From Bacteroides fragilis (GTDB lineage Bacteria > Bacteroidota > Bacteroidia > Bacteroidales > Bacteroidaceae), in NCBI RefSeq assembly GCF_002849695.1, contig NZ_CP018937.1, positions 1,984,001 to 2,048,000 on the forward strand: DNA of 64,000 bases, read 5' to 3'. Shown piece by piece: positions 1-7,339 of the stretch (its first letter is position 1; each line of letters starts with the position of its first letter). The notes beneath the pieces are model-generated. The model was not told the origin of the DNA. It did not search any database and saw nothing but the letters and a program-made list of their open reading frames with translations. Position numbers and translations under genes: made by a program.

Positions 1-672
1 CGGATCGGCTTCGTGGCCTACACGATTTACAGAAATCACCGGAAGTCCATTGGCCACCGCATGTGCGCGCTGAGAAATAATCCAAGCATTGAGCTGACGG
101 GCTTTTTCATCATCCGTATCTGAACTTTCCCAACCGATGGCAGTAGGATAAATCAAAATTTCAGCTCCTTTCAATGCCATCAGACGGGCAGCTTCGGGAT
201 ACCATTGATCCCAGCAAACCAATATTCCCAATTTACCCAAAGAAGTCTGTATCGGTTCAAAACCAATATCTCCCGGAGTAAAATAAAACTTTTCGTAATA
301 AGCCGGATCATCAGGTATATGCATTTTACGATATTTACCGGCAATGCTTCCATCCCGATCGAAAACAACGGCTGTATTATGATATAATCCCGGAGCACGT
401 TTCTCAAATAAAGAAGTAACAAGCACTATCCGGTTAGTTGCCGCCAGTTCGGAATAGAATCCTGTAGAAGGTCCCGGAATCGGTTCCGCCAATTCAAATA
501 GATCAGTATTTTCAGTTTGGCAAAAATACAATGAATTATGAAGTTCCTGAAGAACGACGAGTTGTGCGCCATGAGCGGCACAAGCTTCAATGCTTTTAGC
601 CAGATTCATCAGATTCATCCTAATATCTGACGTATTGGCCTGTTGAATGATTCCTACTTTTATTTTTCTCAT
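1..672 (-). CDS. aguB: N-carbamoylputrescine amidase, 3' end outside the window
   Basis: Hydrolyses N-carbamoylputrescine to putrescine, CO2 and ammonia, the last step of the agmatine route to putrescine, in the cytosol. Reading from ATG at 672 the frame is open for 224 codons to the window edge, so the C-terminus is missing. The nitrilase-superfamily triad is visible: Glu43 (VVLQELHN), Lys116 (YRKMHIPDD) and Cys153 (LVCWDQW). The family is about 290-300 residues, so roughly three quarters is present. It lies 12 bases downstream of the agmatine deiminase gene on the same strand, which supplies its substrate and strongly supports AguB over another nitrilase. Start chosen because MRKIKVGIIQQ is the normal beginning of the family. 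Confidence 0.9.
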   Translation of the reverse strand, partial: MRKIKVGIIQQANTSDIRMNLMNLAKSIEACAAHGAQLVVLQELHNSLYFCQTENTDLFELAEPIPGPSTGFYSELAATNRIVLVTSLFEKRAPGLYHNTAVVFDRDGSIAGKYRKMHIPDDPAYYEKFYFTPGDIGFEPIQTSLGKLGILVCWDQWYPEAARLMALKGAEILIYPTAIGWESSDTDDEKARQLNAWIISQRAHAVANGLPVISVNRVGHEADP

Positions 673-684
673 ACTCAAATTTTA

Positions 685-1800
685 TTATTTAATGACTCCC
701 ATCGGATATTGCATTGTTACGCAATGTAATGACCCGTGTTGTTTAATGAGTGCACGACAATCAATGCCCACCACTTCATATGCCGGGAAAGCTTCACGAA
801 GCACTGTTCTTGCCAGTTCATCATTTTCCGGCTGATTATAAGTGGGATAGAGCACAGAATCGTTCAAAATCAGAAAATTAGCATACGTTGCAGGCAGTCT
901 TTCTCCAGATACTTCTATTTTATCCGCCATAGGTAATGCCATTAAACGATAAGGATCACCAGATGCCGTACGGAATGTTTTCAACTGTTCTTCCATTTTA
1001 TAAAGCTCCTCATAATGTTCATCTTTGGGATCGGAACACTTCACATATGCAATTGTATCCGGAGAACAAAACCTGGCTAATGTGTCTATATGACTATCCG
1101 TATCATCTCCGGCCAGATAACCATGATCCAACCACAACACCCTTTGCAAATGAAATACTCTGCAAAGGTGTTCCTCTATGTCAACCCGGTTCATCGGTGC
1201 ATTACGATGCGGAGACAATAAACATTCGGAAGTAGTTAGCAATGTCCCCATACCATCACTTTCAATAGAACCACCTTCAAGCACAAAGTCCAGACAATCT
1301 TTATATTGCCCTTTCAGAACTCCAGCCTCTACAGCCTTACGGGTTATCTGATTATCTAAACCGGCTTCGAACTTTTTTCCCCAACCATTGAAAGTAAAGT
1401 CCAGCAAACATGCTCCATTCGTATCCATCAGAGTGATGGTCCCATGATCACGTGCCCAAGTGTCATTCGTTTCGCACTCCAGAAAACGTACATTGTTCAT
1501 ATTCACTATTCCGGCTATCTGATTCTTTACCGCCTCCGGACAGGGGGTAACAATAAGCAAAAGCTCACGTTTGGCAATTTCACGAGCTATGTTGATAAAA
1601 CATTCCTGAACCTCAGAAAGCATATAAGCCCAGTCTGTTTCAGCATGCGGCCATGTTAATTGCACACCACTTTGCAAAAACCATTCCGCAGGCAGAAAAG
1701 GAGCCAACATCTCTACCTGATCATCGACAGTTAAACCAAAGTTCAGTTGCAAATCTTTCTCTGAACCTCCTGAAGTAGGAAGACCGACTATTATTCCCAT
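685..1800 (-). CDS. aguA: Agmatine deiminase
   Basis: Converts agmatine to N-carbamoylputrescine and ammonia; a member of the peptidyl-arginine deiminase fold (PAD_porph). Visible signatures are LPAEWF near residue 36, TWPHAETDWAYML, the catalytic Asp in TWARDHG, the His in DTDSHIDTL and the nucleophile Cys at about residue 360 in GSLHCVTMQ. Length 371 fits the family with a slight N-terminal surplus. The start is uncertain: the family core begins just after Met31 (ATG at 1708-1710, preceded by an AGGTAGAG-like ribosome site), while the upstream ATG at 1800 has the usual AT-rich leader. Directly followed by aguB, so both probably form one transcript for putrescine synthesis or agmatine catabolism. 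Function is secure; the start is not. Confidence 0.9.
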   Translation of the reverse strand: MGIIVGLPTSGGSEKDLQLNFGLTVDDQVEMLAPFLPAEWFLQSGVQLTWPHAETDWAYMLSEVQECFINIAREIAKRELLLIVTPCPEAVKNQIAGIVNMNNVRFLECETNDTWARDHGTITLMDTNGACLLDFTFNGWGKKFEAGLDNQITRKAVEAGVLKGQYKDCLDFVLEGGSIESDGMGTLLTTSECLLSPHRNAPMNRVDIEEHLCRVFHLQRVLWLDHGYLAGDDTDSHIDTLARFCSPDTIAYVKCSDPKDEHYEELYKMEEQLKTFRTASGDPYRLMALPMADKIEVSGERLPATYANFLILNDSVLYPTYNQPENDELARTVLREAFPAYEVVGIDCRALIKQHGSLHCVTMQYPMGVIK

Positions 1801-1874
1801 TATATTTTAGTTTTTTGAAGAATAGGATACGGATAACAAGTGGATACATCTTTGAATGCCACTTGCTATCTATG

Positions 1875-2405
1875 TTATTTATTAGACTTACGATCAAAAA
1901 ATGGATTCTTGGAAGAAGCACTAACCGGAATAGCCATTACTTGGCGACACCCCTTCAACCAGTCAAGACGTTGGGCAGCCAATCCGGCCGAAAACATTAC
2001 ACGGGTGTCTACCCGCAGATCAGCAGCTGTAGCACATGCCGAACCAATAGCAATACCCACATCAATACTATTCAATGCACAAGGCACACCTTCGGCACGC
2101 CCCGCACAAGTAGCATAACCGCAATGCCCACAATTCAGTCCCTGTGCTTGCTCCCGTGTACCTATTAACAGAATACATTCAGCCTGGAGAATATTATCTG
2201 CATCCCGCAAGAAAAATTTCATTCCCATCTCTTCGAACATAACTTTCAATGTGTCCGAAAGTAACTGTATTTCTTTACCGATGACAACTGCAGTTTCTAT
2301 GATATCAATTCCTTTCCCTTTAGGGGCGGTACGTGCAGCAGTCATCATCTGCCGTGCCACATTCAATATATGCTCGTGGCGACTATCTCGTTCGTTCAGT
2401 ATCAT
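1875..2405 (-). CDS. DUF2148 ferredoxin-domain protein
   Basis: A 176-residue protein of the DUF2148 family, thought to bind an iron-sulfur cluster through the C-x2-C-x4-C motif in NCGHCGYATC, followed by the conserved GVPCALNSIDVGIAIGSA region. The reading frame is open further upstream to 2468, but the start at 2405 (MILNERDSRHE) is preferred: a TATCTTTGT promoter element on this strand at 2428-2436 lies inside the would-be extension, so the transcript should begin after it. The reaction is unknown; family members occur in anaerobes and look like small redox or cofactor-handling proteins. It is divergent from fetA and upstream of aguA on the same strand with a 74-base gap. Confidence 0.8.
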   Translation of the reverse strand: MILNERDSRHEHILNVARQMMTAARTAPKGKGIDIIETAVVIGKEIQLLSDTLKVMFEEMGMKFFLRDADNILQAECILLIGTREQAQGLNCGHCGYATCAGRAEGVPCALNSIDVGIAIGSACATAADLRVDTRVMFSAGLAAQRLDWLKGCRQVMAIPVSASSKNPFFDRKSNK

Positions 2406-2427
2406 ATCTTGTCCATTAATTAGTGAT

Positions 2428-2436
2428 ACAAAGATA
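2428..2436 (-). promoter_or_regulatory. Bacteroides -7 element for the DUF2148 gene
   Basis: TATCTTTGT on the minus strand matches TAnnTTTG of the Bacteroides primary sigma factor. It lies 23 bases before the ATG at 2405 and fixes that start over the longer frame. No clear -33 TTTG at the expected distance. Confidence 0.6.
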
Positions 2437-2468
2437 AAAGAAATCCCGCACATATTATGAATTTTCAC

Positions 2469-2477
2469 TAACTTTGC
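2469..2477 (+). promoter_or_regulatory. Bacteroides -7 element for fetA
   Basis: TAACTTTGC, 22 bases before the ATG at 2500. It is back-to-back with the opposite promoter at 2428-2436, so the two divergent units share about 100 bases of control DNA. Confidence 0.6.
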
Positions 2478-2499
2478 AAGATAGATTTAAAGATACACA

Positions 2500-3120
2500 A
2501 TGTTACAAATAGACAATGCATGCATTGCTTTCGGGGAGGATATACTTTTTTCTGAGTTTTGTATGCAGCTTAAAAAAGGCGAAACAGCTTGTATAACAGG
2601 AGAATCCGGACGTGGAAAGACTTCTCTGCTCAACGCAATCATGGGATTCGTTCCTTTACGGAAAGGCCGAATCAAAGTAGGGGATATTTTACTTGAACCT
2701 GCCACCATTGATATTATACGCCAACATATAGCTTGGATTCCACAAGAGTTAGCGCTTCCCTCCGAGTGGGTAAAAGAAATGATAGCACTACCTTTTGCAC
2801 TAAAAGCCAACCGACATATCTCTTTTTCTGAAGAAAAACTCTTCACTTATTTTGATGAATTAGGCCTGGACAAGGACTTATACCAGAAGCGGGTAGGAGA
2901 AATATCCGGTGGACAACGCCAACGCATTATGATAGCAGCGGCAGCTATGCTGGAAAAGCCTTTGATTATTGTAGACGAACCGACATCTGCATTGGATTCC
3001 GGTTCTACAGATAAAGTTTTAGCTTTTCTACGTAACCAGACAACAAAAGGAACAGCTATACTTGCCGTTTCACATGACCGGGCATTCGCCTACGGATGTA
3101 ACCAGCTAATCACATTATAG
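2500..3120 (+). CDS. fetA: ABC exporter ATP-binding protein, FetA/YbbL type
   Basis: ATPase subunit of a two-gene ABC transporter of the FetAB (YbbLM) family, described in E. coli as exporting iron and helping resist oxidative stress. All nucleotide motifs are intact in 206 residues: Walker A GESGRGKT at 34-41, Q-loop Gln82, signature SGGQRQ at 137-142, Walker B LIIVDE at 155-160, D-loop SALD and H-loop His192. The permease gene begins 4 bases after the stop. The substrate is inferred from the partner permease rather than from the ATPase itself, which resembles many ABC ATPases. Confidence 0.8.
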   Translation: MLQIDNACIAFGEDILFSEFCMQLKKGETACITGESGRGKTSLLNAIMGFVPLRKGRIKVGDILLEPATIDIIRQHIAWIPQELALPSEWVKEMIALPFALKANRHISFSEEKLFTYFDELGLDKDLYQKRVGEISGGQRQRIMIAAAAMLEKPLIIVDEPTSALDSGSTDKVLAFLRNQTTKGTAILAVSHDRAFAYGCNQLITL

Positions 3121-3124
3121 TTAT

Positions 3125-3919
3125 ATGGGAACTATCGATATATCTTATTTCAACCTACTCGTAGGACTACTACTATTGGCAATCCCGCTTTTCTACCTGT
3201 GGAAATTCAAGACCGGATTACTGAAAGCCACCCTGATAGGGACGGGGCGCATGATTATACAGCTCTTCCTGATAGGCATGTACCTCAAATACCTGTTCCT
3301 GTGGAACAATCCATGGATTAATTTTCTTTGGGTTATCATCATGATTTTTGTAGCCGGACAAACCGCCTTAATGCGCACCGGGCTAAAACGTGAAGTACTT
3401 TTGATCCCTATATCCGTTGGATTTCTGTGTAGTGTTGTTCTGGTTGGCATGTATTTCATAGGCATTGTATTGCAACTGGACAACGTCTTCAGCGCTCAAT
3501 ATTTTATCCCCATCTTCGGGATCTTAATGGGAAATATGTTATCAAGCAATGTCATTGCATTGAATACATATTACAGCGGATTGAAACGGGAGCAACAATT
3601 GTACTGTTATCTGCTCGGCAATGGCGCCACCCGCCAGGAAGCACAGGCACCATTTATACGGCAAGCTATTATAAAATCCTTCAGTCCACTGATTGCCAAC
3701 ATCTCAGTAATGGGATTAGTAGCACTCCCAGGTACTATGATCGGACAGATTCTGGGAGGAAGCAGCCCGAATGTCGCCATCAAATACCAAATGATGATTA
3801 TGGTCATTACTTTTACGGCTTCCATGCTATCACTAATGATCACCATCTCACTGGCCTCCCGTAAATCATTCGATGAATATGGCCGTATGTTACAAATAAC
3901 CAAAGAATCCCTTAAATAA
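3125..3919 (+). CDS. fetB: ABC exporter permease, FetB/YbbM (UPF0014) type
   Basis: Membrane subunit partnering the ATPase just upstream. The 264-residue protein is very hydrophobic, with about seven predicted membrane segments, for example LLVGLLLLAIPLFYLWKF near the start. The UPF0014 hallmarks are present: RMIIQLFLIGMYL, GMLLSSN-like GNMLSSNVIALNTYYSGL, ARQEA-like GATRQEAQAPFIRQAI, and the LPGTMIGQILGG loop. Family members are about 250-260 residues. Starting 4 bases after the ATPase stop, it is translationally linked to it. Iron export is established only for the E. coli homologue; here it is inference. Confidence 0.82.
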   Translation: MGTIDISYFNLLVGLLLLAIPLFYLWKFKTGLLKATLIGTGRMIIQLFLIGMYLKYLFLWNNPWINFLWVIIMIFVAGQTALMRTGLKREVLLIPISVGFLCSVVLVGMYFIGIVLQLDNVFSAQYFIPIFGILMGNMLSSNVIALNTYYSGLKREQQLYCYLLGNGATRQEAQAPFIRQAIIKSFSPLIANISVMGLVALPGTMIGQILGGSSPNVAIKYQMMIMVITFTASMLSLMITISLASRKSFDEYGRMLQITKESLK

Positions 3920-3925
3920 GTAACC

Positions 3926-4207
3926 ATGACACTAACCGACTCCGTTTTACAATTAATAAGCGAAATACATATTCCGGGATTCTTCATTACCACAGATTTT
4001 CTGCAAACTGGAGAATTTCTCCCCCAAGGAATAGATTTTTTTTTAAAAGAAAAGCATGCGAAGATAATTCAAGGTGCCAACGGAAGAAAATTCATTTATC
4101 AACAATCCGGCTGGCGCATAGCATTCACATTCTATCCAACCGATCGGGTAGTCGATGAAAAATATGCAATGAAAAACAAAATGATAAAGAAACGATATGA
4201 TTATTGA
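3926..4207 (+). CDS. Hypothetical 93-residue protein behind fetAB
   Basis: I do not recognise this family. The frame starts 6 bases after fetB and runs 93 residues, with a hydrophilic basic C-terminus (KNKMIKKRYDY). There is no signal peptide, membrane segment or metal-binding Cys/His cluster. Composition looks coding and the close spacing suggests cotranscription with fetAB. It resembles small soluble Bacteroides hypotheticals; a role as accessory or regulator of the exporter would be guesswork. Confidence 0.65.
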   Translation: MTLTDSVLQLISEIHIPGFFITTDFLQTGEFLPQGIDFFLKEKHAKIIQGANGRKFIYQQSGWRIAFTFYPTDRVVDEKYAMKNKMIKKRYDY

Positions 4208-4239
4208 TGTAAATCAAATCATTACTATCAATATTTGCC

Positions 4240-4248
4240 TATATTTGC
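4240..4248 (+). promoter_or_regulatory. Bacteroides -7 element for the VOC gene
   Basis: TATATTTGC, 33 bases before the ATG at 4282, in an AT-rich 74-base gap. An overlapping ATATTTGCC copy sits 9 bases upstream. Confidence 0.5.
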
Positions 4249-4281
4249 GAACATTAATAATTAAACAATACTACAAAGAAT

Positions 4282-4665
4282 ATGCACATCAGTCACATTG
4301 CTATCTGGAGTACCCATTTAGAAGAGCTAAAAAATTTCTATATTACTTATTTCAACGGAACAAGCCATGAAAAGTATATCAATCCTAAAAAGGGATTTGA
4401 ATCTTATTTTGTCAGTTTTGACCAAGGATTCGCTTCCCTGGAAATTATGCAACGACAAGACATTACTACCCCGGCATTAAAAGATAGCCTCGGATTGGCC
4501 CATTTCTCCTTTTCTGCCGGTAGTAAAGAAGCTGTATTGAAACTCACCGAACGTCTACGCAAGGATGGCTTTACGATCGCAAGTGAGCCACGGACTACAG
4601 GAGACGGCTATTTCGAAAGTGCAATCCTGGATCCTGAAGGAAATATTGTAGAAATCACTATTTGA
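4282..4665 (+). CDS. VOC-family (glyoxalase/bleomycin-resistance fold) protein
   Basis: A 127-residue single-domain protein of the vicinal oxygen chelate superfamily, probably acting as a dimer. The four positions that bind the metal in glyoxalase-like members are filled: His5, Glu54 (ASLEIMQ), His74 (GLAHFSF) and Glu124 (NIVEITI), with the characteristic DPEGN turn before the last strand. This suggests a metal-dependent enzyme acting on a small molecule, but VOC members include isomerases, dioxygenases and resistance proteins, so the substrate cannot be read from the sequence. Its 3' end overlaps the convergent lipoprotein gene by 8 bases. Confidence 0.85.
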   Translation: MHISHIAIWSTHLEELKNFYITYFNGTSHEKYINPKKGFESYFVSFDQGFASLEIMQRQDITTPALKDSLGLAHFSFSAGSKEAVLKLTERLRKDGFTIASEPRTTGDGYFESAILDPEGNIVEITI

Positions 4666-5071
4666 CACGCTTAGCAAGTGCAGGTATGTAGCGAAGTTGC
4701 ACATATTGCTCGCCAGGATTAATATACCGATTGTCCATCAGTATCTTCTTAACTTTGAAATCTTTCAGCCGGTAACGGATATATCGTTGTGCATTTGCAG
4801 GCTGTACTTCCACAAAGGACTGAAGGGCAATCGTCCCATCAGTCCGAATAATAACTTTAGCCTTGGCCGTACGAAAAGAAAGAGCATCGTCCTTTTTCAT
4901 TTCTTTCATATGGTATTTATCGATCCAGAAAATAGCCGTTGCCTTGGAAAGGCTATCTACTGTTTCTTGCAATCCATTTTCCTCTTCAGTAGCAGATATA
5001 GGAGTTTCTTTATGCTGTTGACATGAAATAATAAAAAAGAGAGAAAAAAATAATAATAGAATTGCCTTCAT
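4658..5071 (-). CDS. DUF4891-like lipoprotein
   Basis: A 137-residue exported lipoprotein: hydrophobic signal MKAILLLFFSLFFIISC with the lipobox cysteine at residue 17, then a short polar linker rich in Glu and a compact domain containing KAKVIIRTDGTIALQSF and a basic C-terminal region. The layout is that of the Bacteroidetes-only DUF4891 family, of unknown function. It is transcribed toward the VOC gene and overlaps it tail to tail, and it is divergent from the Nif3-like gene. Confidence 0.75.
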   Translation of the reverse strand: MKAILLLFFSLFFIISCQQHKETPISATEEENGLQETVDSLSKATAIFWIDKYHMKEMKKDDALSFRTAKAKVIIRTDGTIALQSFVEVQPANAQRYIRYRLKDFKVKKILMDNRYINPGEQYVQLRYIPALAKRVK

Positions 5072-5148
5072 CGGTTTGTGCTTTTATAAATTTGGAGGTA
5101 AATATATTAAAAAATCAATAAAAGCAAGGTAAAGTATTGGCTTTTTCT

Positions 5149-5157
5149 TATCTTTGC
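5149..5157 (+). promoter_or_regulatory. Bacteroides -7 element for the Nif3-like gene
   Basis: TATCTTTGC, 19 bases before the ATG at 5177. Good match to TAnnTTTG; no -33 match at the expected distance. Confidence 0.6.
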
Positions 5158-5176
5158 AACAAATTTTCTACTGATA

Positions 5177-6271
5177 ATGAAAATTAAAGAAATTGTAAGC
5201 GCCCTTGAACGGTTCGCGCCTCTGCCATTGCAAGACGGATTTGATAATGCCGGCCTGCAAATCGGACTGACAGATGCGGAAACAACAGGGGCTTTGTTGT
5301 GTCTTGACGTTACCGAAGCTGTGCTTGACGAAGCTATCGCGTCCGGCTGTAATCTTGTTATATCCCATCATCCCCTTATTTTTAAAGGTTATAAATCGAT
5401 TACCGGTAAAGATTATGTTGAACGTTGCATCTTAAAAGCAATCAAAAACGACATTGTCATTTATTCGGCCCATACCAATCTTGACAATGCTCCGGGGGGA
5501 GTGAACTATAAAATAGCTGAGAAAATAGGATTAAAAGATGTACGCATACTTGAACCCAAAGAGAACTGCCTGATAAAGTTAGTCACATTCGTCCCGACCG
5601 CACAAGCTGAAGAGGTCCGTAATGCTTTATTCACTGCCGGATGTGGATATATAGGCGACTATGACTCATGCAGCTACAACACAGAAGGCGAGGGAACTTT
5701 CCGTGCACAGGAAGGAAGTAAACCTTTTTGTGGAAATATAGGAGAACTTCATCATGAAGCGGAAGTACGGATTGAAACCATCCTGCCGGAATATAAGAAA
5801 AGAGAGGTTATCCGTACGTTACTATTGACACATCCCTATGAAGAACCGGCATACGACTTATATCCTCTTTACAATAGTTGGGCACAGGTCGGAGCAGGAA
5901 TCATCGGAGAACTGGAAGAAGCTGAATCGGAGCTTGAATTCCTGAAGCGTATAAAGAAGACATTTGAAGTAGGATGTTTGAAACATAACAAACTAACAGG
6001 TCGCCTGATTCAGAAAGTTGCCCTCTGTGGAGGGGCAGGAGCTTTCCTTATTCCACAAGCTATAGGTAGCGGAGCTGATGTTTTTATCACAGGTGAAATT
6101 AAATATCATGACTACTTTGGTCATGAAACAGAAATTTTACTTGCAGAAATAGGACATTACGAAAGCGAACAATACACAAAAGAAATTTTTTATTCCATAA
6201 TACGGGATTTATTTCCTAATTTTGCACTCCAATTTAGTAAGGTTAACACGAATCCCATTAAATATTTATAA
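5177..6271 (+). CDS. Nif3-like dinuclear metal centre protein
   Basis: Member of the Nif3/YbgI/DUF34 family, often annotated GTP cyclohydrolase 1 type 2 homologue. Metal ligands expected for the two-metal site are visible: His64-His65 (ISHHPLIF), Asp103 (AHTNLDNAPGG), and His327 with Glu331 (GHYESEQ). At 364 residues it is the long form, in which a CutA/PII-like insert (about residues 130-240, with LLTHPYEEPAYDLYPL) interrupts the core. The true reaction of the family is not settled. The zinc-ribbon gene follows after 5 bases, a conserved pairing that points to a shared role. Confidence 0.88.
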   Translation: MKIKEIVSALERFAPLPLQDGFDNAGLQIGLTDAETTGALLCLDVTEAVLDEAIASGCNLVISHHPLIFKGYKSITGKDYVERCILKAIKNDIVIYSAHTNLDNAPGGVNYKIAEKIGLKDVRILEPKENCLIKLVTFVPTAQAEEVRNALFTAGCGYIGDYDSCSYNTEGEGTFRAQEGSKPFCGNIGELHHEAEVRIETILPEYKKREVIRTLLLTHPYEEPAYDLYPLYNSWAQVGAGIIGELEEAESELEFLKRIKKTFEVGCLKHNKLTGRLIQKVALCGGAGAFLIPQAIGSGADVFITGEIKYHDYFGHETEILLAEIGHYESEQYTKEIFYSIIRDLFPNFALQFSKVNTNPIKYL

Positions 6272-6276
6272 GTAAA

Positions 6277-7101
6277 ATGGCAAGAGAAGCTAAAAATGAA
6301 CCGAAAGAGTTGACAGTGGAACAAAAGTTGAAAGCTTTGTTTCAGCTGCAAACAACATTATCTAAAATTGACGAAATTAAAACGTTAAGAGGTGAACTTC
6401 CATTGGAAGTGCAAGACCTTGAGGACGAAATTGCCGGTCTGAGTACACGTATCGATAAGATCAAGGCGGAAGTAGACGAACTCAAATCAGCTATCGCCGG
6501 TAAGAGAGTGGAAATTGAAGCAGCCAAAGCTTCGGTTGAGAAATATAAATCACAGCAAGACAATGTTCGTAACAACCGCGAATATGACTTCCTGACAAAA
6601 GAAATCGAATTCCAGTCCCTGGAAATAGAGCTTTGCGAAAAAAGAATCAAAGAATTCACTGCAGAAGAGCAGGAAAAATCTGAAGAAATAGAGAAAAATA
6701 CCAAAGCACTGGAGGAACGCCAGAAAGACCTTGACCAGAAAAAGAATGAGCTGGACGAGATCATCGAGGAAACTAAACAAGAGGAAGAAAAATTGAGAGA
6801 TAAAGCTAAAGATCTTGAAACAAAAATAGAGCCGCGTTTACTCCAGTCTTTCAAACGTATCCGCAAGAATTCACGTAACGGATTGGGTATTGTTTACGTA
6901 CAGCGTGATGCATGCGGTGGTTGTTTTAATAAAATTCCGCCTCAGAGACAGTTGGATATCCGTTCACGTAAGAAAATTATCGTTTGCGAATATTGCGGAC
7001 GTATCATGATCGACCCGGAACTGGCAGGTGTGGAGATAGAGCACAAAGTAGAAGAAGCACCCGTTACAACCAAAAGAGCTATCAGAAGAAAAGCTGAATA
7101 A
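6277..7101 (+). CDS. Coiled-coil zinc-ribbon protein (CT398-like)
   Basis: A 274-residue protein with a long charged coiled coil (about residues 15-190, very rich in Glu and Lys) ending in a C4 zinc ribbon: Cys213-x2-Cys216 and Cys237-x2-Cys240. This is the architecture of the CT398-type proteins usually found beside nif3-like genes. It has no signal peptide and should be cytosolic, possibly nucleic-acid or protein binding. Start is clear, 5 bases after the Nif3-like stop, indicating an operon. Function is not established. Confidence 0.85.
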   Translation: MAREAKNEPKELTVEQKLKALFQLQTTLSKIDEIKTLRGELPLEVQDLEDEIAGLSTRIDKIKAEVDELKSAIAGKRVEIEAAKASVEKYKSQQDNVRNNREYDFLTKEIEFQSLEIELCEKRIKEFTAEEQEKSEEIEKNTKALEERQKDLDQKKNELDEIIEETKQEEEKLRDKAKDLETKIEPRLLQSFKRIRKNSRNGLGIVYVQRDACGGCFNKIPPQRQLDIRSRKKIIVCEYCGRIMIDPELAGVEIEHKVEEAPVTTKRAIRRKAE

Positions 7102-7158
7102 AGCCTTGCATTGATATTCTGATGGTCCGATTTTAAAAGTTCGGAATTCATCATATTT

Positions 7159-7212
7159 AAACCCCGTAATTTTACTATAGCCCGATTGTGAGCATAGTAA
7201 AGTTACGGGTTT
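7159..7212 (+). terminator. Hairpin after the zinc-ribbon gene
   Basis: Arms AAACCCCGTAATTTTACTATA-like and its near-perfect complement flank a 14-base loop; it ends in GGGTTTATT, so the T-tract is weak. It separates the Nif3/zinc-ribbon unit from the efflux operon. Confidence 0.6.
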
Positions 7213-7339
7213 ATTCATTAATATCCGTTTCTTCAATAAAGAAAGTATATTCCCTTTAAGCATAGTGATTCTCTTATAGACAGGATAAACAAATATTTCT
7301 TTTCGTTGTTATGTTTTCATTTCTAAATAACCTAAACTT

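Noticed and set aside
936..1235. Open frames antisense to aguA
   Set aside because: They lie opposite the strongly conserved agmatine deiminase frame and have no family features.
7213..7339. Riboswitch or attenuator before the efflux operon
   Set aside because: No recognisable aptamer core; the only structure is the hairpin ending the previous unit.
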